Position numbers and translations under genes: made by a program. A model generated the notes under the pieces. It did no database searches. It had not been told where the DNA came from and saw only the letters and a program-made list of their open reading frames with translations. DNA of 64,000 bases from the NCBI GenBank assembly GCA_973895155.1, contig OZ316892.1, forward strand, positions 13,020,001-13,084,000, in the 5' to 3' direction. Positions 56,736 through 64,000 of the stretch are shown piece by piece. Each line of letters begins with the position of its first letter. The stretch's first letter is position 1. Origin of the DNA: Marsupella aquatica (Eukaryota; Marchantiophyta).

Positions 56736-58732
56736 GTTGATATCGAACTACTTAACGGTGGCTTTTTGGAATGACTGTGAAGCACACTACTAAGAAGATG
56801 AAAATATTTTTTTATGGAGGTCGATAGTAATTCAATAGTACTGCCATATGACTGACGTACCATTGAGCCGAAATAAGTTAAGAGGAAAATGAGAGAATAG
56901 GAGGTGGTCAATTTCACGGAAGGTCGATGATACATGAAGGGTCACCGCGATTCGTCCACCGACCGAAGTTGGAAAATGATATTCTTCACCCAAACAGGCA
57001 CTAAAGCAGTCAAGGGTACCGTAGGAGAACAATTAATGTTACAATCGTGGGAGCAACGCCAATTCGATATGATTGCCAGCAACGTCCACAAACGACGTAC
57101 ACAGCTGGATCCCCTGCCCCGTCCAGGGCTAGGCTACTGTGTAGGCCTGCAAAAAGGTACCGAGTCCCAAGGCTGCCGTAAGCAAGTGGATGTGGGGAGT
57201 GGGTACGTCCGGGGCCACAAAAAAAGTGCATTCCTCCTACATGGAGATTTACCAATCGCAAGCCTTCAATTTTTAAAAGCAATCCTGCTACTGTAGTTTT
57301 GTCCTAGCCAGAAATTCTGCAACCGTCTTAAAACTTGGCCTCCTACTGAAATCACTTCAGTTTACGTACTGCATTTTTGGAGTACTGAAACTGGATTCGA
57401 GAGGCACTAGACCGCATTCAGGATTTACCGGATTCATAACTGAGTTTTCCAAGAACTATCCAATAGTGCACCAATAGGGCCTCCTTGCTAACCAACTTCG
57501 ACCTCGAATGAAAGGGATAAATTACAGCGGCCTACCCAACAGCTTGAATCGGTCCAGCTTTGTGTAGAGCCTTCTGATTGCAAGTAATTTGCAGAGATCC
57601 AAAGACTGTGCAGAGTGCATGGATATTAGGCACAGATCTCTGGGAACAACCCGAGATAGTAGAACCTAACTCACAATGCCGATGAATTCTTGTGGTGACT
57701 TGTTTCATGTGATGGCAATGAGATTTCGCGTTTCTCTGGACATAAGGACTTCCTACTCCACTCGAACAACCGTGGTTTGACAGCCTACCGGATTCATCCA
57801 CTCTTGGTCTTCTTCACTTATGGAGCTTCGGCTACTGTAGCGATTTATGGTCGGGTACACACTGGCAGACAACGACCGTGACACATGGGTTGAGCGTCTA
57901 TCGGTCACGCGCAGGACAGATCACAGCCCTATAATCACCTCACGCCGTCTCGTGGGAACGCTGTGTCATGTTTCCTGATCCCATCCAAACGTCATCCTCG
58001 GCTCACAGCTCAACTCAAGGACATACACTGCCGATGACTGAAATGTCAGTTACGTCACAAAACTGTCTCCTTGTTCTTGCGGGTCTCGAAGGAACTGAAG
58101 CACAGAAATCTCACCTGTAAATTCTTTCACTCCTCCCTCGCACCAAAGTCATATCTCACACTATCTTCAGCAAGAACAGTAGAATGGCACACAGAAAATT
58201 AAGCTGGAGAGGCAAAGCCCGTGCGACCTTCATTAACAATGCTAAGAACTTTTGAGGCACCTGAAGATCAACCCTCCGTAAAGAAGTTCTCATGAAGTCA
58301 ATCGCAAGGACATTTGTAACTTTACCAGTGCCCGTAATAAAACAATGGCATAACAACAGATCACCTGTGACATTGATTGCGCCCAGGACTTTCACACTTG
58401 CGGGTGGTGGACCACAGTTCGCTGTCCACAATTTGCTGTTAGCGGTAGTAATGCTGCACCTCTTACTACAGCATTTTCCGTGATTCTCTGAGGTGGGCAA
58501 AAATAAGCCGCAGTTCGTAACCTAATTAAACAATTGCTTCCTTTCTACCGAGAACCAGTAATCATCAACAAAAACGGGACACCTATCTGGCCAAAATCAA
58601 TACAATCGAGCTTTATAGAGTTTAAGACCCCGCTTTCTAAACAGTACTCTCCGCCACAATCTCGAACTAAGCTCATGGTCAATAAACCAAAGAATCTAAC
58701 ACCGCAATCAGTGTTCTCTAGTTTTGGCAGTC

Positions 58733-61700
58733 TTACGAAGAGTACGGGGCAAAAACTATACAAGAGTTGTGGCCACCAAATCCAAATGAGTTGGAGATAC
58801 CTGCGATACCCAGACGATCAATGAAAATGAAACGTCAAGCATCAGTGACCTGGTCATCAGGGTGAAAAGGAAAGAGAACAAGGTGCCGAAAGAAACAACA
58901 GAAGCGCAATTCAAGAGAGGAAGACTCCATAAAAAGATAACGGTTTAAATCAGGCTTGAACGAGGATAGAATTACAGAATAACCTAGGTGACCGGCCGGC
59001 GGCAAGTTTCATAAACACATAAAATACGTCCTGAAATCAGAAGTTTACTGACAAGATTGGGACATACCAACGTTAATCTCATGCTGCTTCTTCACATTTG
59101 GCACAGTATCGAAGGTCATGGCCGGCTCAAGGTTCTGCATCGCCACAACCCCAAAGGTCAATTGGATTAGCGACCAAAACTACCGATGCGATACGAATAC
59201 GATAAGAAATATGATCATATGTAATCATCACGGCCAGGTGAGCTACTCACAAATTGATTAATGGTAGGATGTAGCCAGCCTGTCGTGATTGCCTTGATGG
59301 TGGCAATAGCCTCAAGACCTCCAGCAGCACCGAGACAATGCCCAATCATGGACTGCATCGGCATAAAACATATCAGTAAGGTTTTCTGTCAAAAAGGCGT
59401 GCTGGATAAACACCAAGGGGAAATCCAACCTTGCGTCATCACTCACTAGTTCCTATGCACATGATATAACAGTTTAACACCTATTCGGCATGGCTATCCG
59501 GACTATATCAGTGGTCTACTGCACTGGCCGTAACCTAATTCAAACCGATAAAGTACTCTCCACTATTCAACATTGAAGAGGGTAGCACCGAGTCTGGGTA
59601 GAGGCACAGTACAGAGAATAAAGGCAATGCCTTCCTTTCCACAAGAATTCCCCAGCCCCGATTTCTTTGTTCATTTCATTTCAAGATTCTCTCGAAAATG
59701 TAAGGGCGCAAATGTTGCAGCTGTAAACAATCACCTTAGTTGCGTTAATCTTGATATCTTGATCCTCCTTGAAAACTTTCTTGACCGCATTGACCTCCGC
59801 CAGGTCTCCCACTATAGTTGAGGTAGCATGAGCATTGATATAATTCACCTACACACAATCGTCATTGGATCACAACTGAACACCCATCTTCTCATTGGTA
59901 CCAAGTAAATAGAACCTTTCCCATTTCAAATGTACTCCTGCCCAATTTCAAATTTGCGCAGGGCCGCCAAAGTTAACGACATCAATAACTATGACATAAG
60001 ACAAGATCCATTCAAAACACAGATAATACTGTTCTCGTGGTGAGGCAACCAATACAACGAATATTTGCTACGAGATAAAACATTCCTAAGACTCCACCTT
60101 GGAACAAGCACTTTCGGAACTAAAGCAGCGTAATCCTTGGAGCAGTCCCTACCTCCTCGGGAGCTACTCCGGCATCTACGAGACTTCTTTGGATACAGGA
60201 TGAGACTCCAAGTCCATCTGCCCGAGGATCTGTCATGTGATAAGCATCACAGTTCACAGCACCACCCAGATACTCAGCAATAATTTTTGCTCCCCGCTTC
60301 GTCGCATGTTCAAGGCTCTCCAAAACCTGCTCCATCAGGACGAGTTAGGACCAAAACCCTAGCTAAATCTCAGTCAAGGGACAATCTAAGTTCAAAATCT
60401 TGATGTTAGAACGGTCCCCTCCGTTGCTTGGAAAGGTGGTCACTCAAAGAGATCTTACCAGTACACCTGCACCCTCACCCATGACAAAACCTTCACGCTC
60501 CTTGTCCCATGGCCTAGATGCAGTTTCAGGACTGTCATTCCTGGTAGAGAGAGCTCTGCAAGCCACAAAACCTCCCAAACCAACAGGTATGATTGCTGCC
60601 TCCGTCCCGCCAGCGACCATGATGTCTGCTTCACCCCTTCTAATATGATTGGCAGCAGCATAGAAACAATAGTTGGACGTTGCACAAGCTGTCGATATGG
60701 AGTAATTTGGACCCATCAACCCCAACTCAATTGCCAACAGAGCAGAAGCCATGTTGGTGATGGCGTAAGGAATGAAGAAGGGCGTAATTCTCTTGTGGCC
60801 TTTCTCGATAAGAGCTTGCACACCGTCCGAGAAAACAGAGAGCCCACCCATGCCAGTACCTACCAACACACCCGCTCGCTGCTTATCTATCTGCGACATT
60901 TCAGACTCAAAACCACAGGAACCACGAATTCAACAAATTAGTCCCAAAGAATTAAGAGTCTCAGTCGAAGAAAAAGAATAAAACAAAACACATAAGAGGA
61001 CGAGAGAATGCAGCTGCCATTTGAAGTAGGGAACAGATATCCCGTCGCTTGGACTAATCCCATCTGAATTAAAGATTGAGCTATCAATAAAAGACTGGTA
61101 TCTGTCCGGTGTAATCTAAGTTTTTAGCGAGTAAAATTGTGGGGAGCAGCTTATTAATGTCACCGCTTTGTGGGAAGTGACTGGGACATGACCTACAGGA
61201 CGGGAAAAAATAAGTAACCTTCGGATCATTAATTACACTTGGCGAGTAGAACAAGGACTTTAGGGACTGTGACAGTCAACATAGGGACCTTCGACTCTGG
61301 CTCCAAGTTGCTCATCTTGTCCCTCAAGACAGCAATTCCTCTCGGGGACTGCCCACAATTCTTTCATCACTGGTATATGTAAACATTCTATGTCCCGTCT
61401 CTGCGTCTCTTCTTCCAGTTCTGGAAATCAGATCACACTACAGGATGATCAACATACTATCCAATATGCAAGAATTGACTTTGACTGAGTCTCAACAACT
61501 TTGCAGCTGTTAGGCTTTGCAGCTGTCAGGCGTACTTCGAAGTGCTTGCCACTTGCACAAACTGTTTTAACTAGGTTGTGCTTGCCCAGCTTACTGATGG
61601 GCAGCTACTGAGGTAATGGTGTGCATACGAGGAACATGGTCAACATGACCAGAGGAGAACATAATACCGTATTTAGGAGGTCTCCTCCCAAGCCCGCATC

Positions 61701-62659
61701 TTCCAAAGCTTTCTGTCCGCTGACCAGACAATACCTAAGGCAGTCGTCAAGGCGACGATCGTTTTTCCCATCAATGTAACCCTTCGACTCGAATCCCCGA
61801 ATTTGACCCCCAAATTTAGTCGGGAATGTCGATGCATCAAAACGATCAATCAGAGAGATCCCGCTCGTTCCTTCGAGGAGTTTTTCGTAAAATGTGTCAA
61901 CGTCGTTCCCGAACACGGAAACGACGCCCATTCCTGTAACCACCACTCTTTTCTTGGGGTCCATCTCTCTCTTTGGGGCACTGACTGCTGAGGCCATCGC
62001 TCTTGCCCCGGCTTTCCTCGTACCTGTCAATATCAGCATTTCAGTAACTTGTTCACTCGGATAGAGTCCCACCTCACCCACAAGAAGATGTTAACGATTC
62101 TTGAGACCTCGTCCCTAGTACTATTTCTTCGAGTTGCACGAACTCATAGAGTTCCATGGTACAAGACTAGCTTAAGAGCAAAAGAGTAGCCGTTAAGCAA
62201 TTCACGACGCCCACCAAGAAGCCACATCCAAACTATCGCGTCAATCAAGATGACCGAACAGGGTATAACGCAGATTGACCCTAAAAATACGTAAACCCAT
62301 CATATCCACCCTTCCAGATACATCATCGCAATTCGTGACTTACAGATAAACATATAAAGCCAATATGCCATGCAATAAGTTGCCAATATATGGTAAACAC
62401 TCAAGAACGGAAAGACGGCAACTGATTAACTGACGACGGCCAAACTAGGGCTTTGCAAGCTTTTTAAATTTGCAGGAAATACAAGGGGACGGCTCTGCAT
62501 TGCAAGGGACACGAGGGTGGGAGAAAACGTACGAAGTCGGAGTTGAGAAGCTGAGGAAGAGACATTTGGAGATCGCAGAAGAGCAACGTCGGAAGCTGGT
62601 GAATCTACTTTTCTGAGCCCTTGAAACCCGGCTCCGACCACGGCGCTTACGGCTTCCAT
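58733..62659 (-). CDS. KAS1: plastid 3-oxoacyl-[acyl-carrier-protein] synthase I (8 exons)
   Basis: Coding exons on the minus strand: 62659-62431, 62023-61668, 60890-60459, 60326-60153, 59848-59735, 59352-59251, 59134-59068, 58800-58733. All borders are GT/AG and the total of 1542 nt gives 513 residues. The first about 95 residues are a Ser/Ala/Arg-rich transit-like leader. The thiolase fold follows from KKRVVVTGMGVVS. The Cys-His-His set is Cys264 (SISTACATSNY), His404 (NAHATST) and His440 (SMIGHCLGAAGG), with Lys435 before it, and the Gly-rich end is NSFGFGGHNS. The enzyme condenses malonyl-ACP with growing acyl-ACP up to C16 in plastid fatty-acid synthesis. Sequence likeness favours KAS I over KAS II, though the families are close. 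Confidence 0.94.
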
Positions 62660-64000
62660 GATTCCTCTCGCTCCAATCTCCCCTCAAATAGCAGGCGATC
62701 GAAAGGCTTCACGGGAGGTGATGCACATGTAAGTTAGCTCAGAGGTGTCACTGAAAGTCTAGAAAAAGAAGACGTAACTTACGAAGTATTCCCCTTCGAA
62801 ATCCCAATCAAAAAACCGAGTAATTAACAGTTCACACGCAGTACACCCGAAAGCGGAATGGTCACATTTCAAAAACACCAAAGAAGTGCGAGTCTCCTCC
62901 TCAGAGAACCGATCATTCTCTCCAAAACCTCACAGCTCACTTCCCATGCCTGCCTCGTGAGTTGCTCTCGACCTACGTCTACACCATTCAAGAAAATTTC
63001 ACGCACACAATGCAACAAGAGCTCTCATGACACGCCCAAATTGCACCCAAGCTGAAAAGAACTACACTGCAATCGATCCGCCCGTCGTTTCCAACAAGCA
63101 GCAGCGTCCTGGGCCGAGCACTTACCAACGTCGGAGGGAGCCCACTCAGCAAAAAACGAAGAATGAATGCATCTGCGACTCACCGGAGTCGAAACCAAAG
63201 GATTCACAGCTGCTCTTCCTGCTGCTCCAGCTCCTGCTGCCTCGCTCCACAACGAGAAACACCGAGCGAATAAGGGAACGACGAGCTCGGAGGAGATCAC
63301 GAGGACAGAAGGGACGGAGGAGTGTACCACGGCGTTCCCTCCAGCCGAGGTGGGTCCGCTCCGCCGCACCAAACCAATGTACAAACCAAGGCTCTGCTCG
63401 TCTCATCCATAATCACGAGGCGTCGGGGCGAAACTTGCAAGGCGGGCGGACCTCGCTCCTTCCGTTCTGACCCACACGTGTCCGTCCACAGTTCCCCACC
63501 TCCCAACCCGTACCGGACCTCCCGGTACCCGTACCTGTCTTCCTTGACCCGAGACGATGAATCCAACCAAGCATCTCTGCTCCAAACCGAGCACATCCGT
63601 CTCTTCTTGAAACCAAAGAGGGACTGACCTGTTTGTGTATTTCATCGTGGTTAAAGAAGTGCACGGGGACAACCGGTGGTGACAGCTTCGACCGGTGGCG
63701 TTTTGTACGCCTAGGAAACTTATATGACGAGGACTGACTACTACTCTACTGCACTGCAACGCACCGCAATTGAGTGATGGCGAGTTTCATTGGCTCGTCG
63801 TTGTCCGCACTCGCTGTGCAATATCTTCCTCTCATTGGCATTGGCCTGGACGACGACGAAGGTTCCGTTTGTCCCCGATGTTCGCTCGGGTATCTACTGT
63901 ACTGTGCCCGGTAATTCGAGGGTGGGGCTGTTGTGCTTGAGCTCCTCCAATTCCGCCCCACCTGGGCGATGGAAGAACAACCACTACTAGAGCTTCCCCT
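62660..64000. other. KAS I upstream region to window edge
   Basis: The KAS I promoter and 5' UTR must lie here. Many overlapping frames on both strands at 63025-63760 are Arg/Ser/Pro-rich shadows of GC-rich DNA. A 45-codon plus frame starting at 63777 (MASFIGSSLSALAVQYL...) ends at 63914 and has no support. No gene can be called before the window ends. Confidence 0.4.

Larger units (their letters stand above)
55342..58732. other. spacer between UROD and KAS I with several tandem repeats
   Basis: Contains the 3' UTRs of both neighbours and short tandem repeats at about 55580-55632, 56236-56400 and 56585-56735. Remaining frames are short and unlike known families. Confidence 0.5.

Noticed and set aside
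63025-63760. Several overlapping Arg/Ser-rich ORFs near the right edge
   Set aside because: They overlap on both strands in GC-rich DNA upstream of KAS I and have no motif.

Overview
The window looks like nuclear DNA of a land plant, probably a non-seed plant; the species cannot be fixed from the sequence. Reasons: a 22-exon plant-type ARGONAUTE1, a plastid-type KAS I with introns, a uroporphyrinogen decarboxylase with a plastid transit-like leader, short GT-AG introns, degenerate CCCTAAA-type repeats, and plant-type retroelements. About half of the window is mobile DNA or gene-poor spacer.

Layout. 1-2235 is an unassigned purine-biased stretch. From about 2240 runs a decayed Ty1/copia retrotransposon (gag, protease, integrase, RT, RNase H). 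Its RNase H region is cut at 6701/18334 by an 11.6-kb DNA transposon (6702-18333), flanked by a perfect 9-bp target duplication, and the copia frame resumes exactly on the far side. Then come a 3' LTR (about 18701-18918), spacer, a hAT-like transposase relic (minus, 22440-24453), a 5'-truncated LINE (minus, 25460-27930), AGO1 (minus, 29592-36418), GC-rich and then AT-rich spacer, a probable EF-hand-like multi-exon gene of unknown function (minus, about 44831-50742), satellites, UROD (plus, 54079-55341), spacer, and KAS I (minus, 58733-62659).

The most unusual system is the nested DNA transposon. On its left arm (minus) it carries a DDE/RNase H-fold transposase with an N-terminal zinc finger. 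Diverging from this on the right arm (plus) is a spliced gene set encoding a ParB/Srx-like domain (DGNH motif), a linker exon, and an amino-methyltransferase of N4-cytosine/N6-adenine type (motif I DWTVGSGST), followed by acidic and basic tails. ParB-methyltransferase architectures are known from bacteria and phages. Here one is split by introns inside a plant transposon. The same element holds 15 copies of a 15-bp palindrome, consensus TAGCGCCNGGCGCTA, from 190 bp inside one end to 172 bp inside the other. All copies lie in introns or intergenic DNA, and I saw none outside the element. An element-encoded DNA-binding or DNA-modifying protein acting on these sites is an attractive but unproven reading.

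The copy is decaying. There are nonsense codons in the transposase (9413-9415), the ParB part (12437-12439) and the tail (16423-16425), frameshifts in the transposase and the methyltransferase tail, and two splice junctions whose phases do not match. The three cellular genes, in contrast, look intact: the AGO1 and KAS I exon lengths add up to whole codons and UROD is one open frame.
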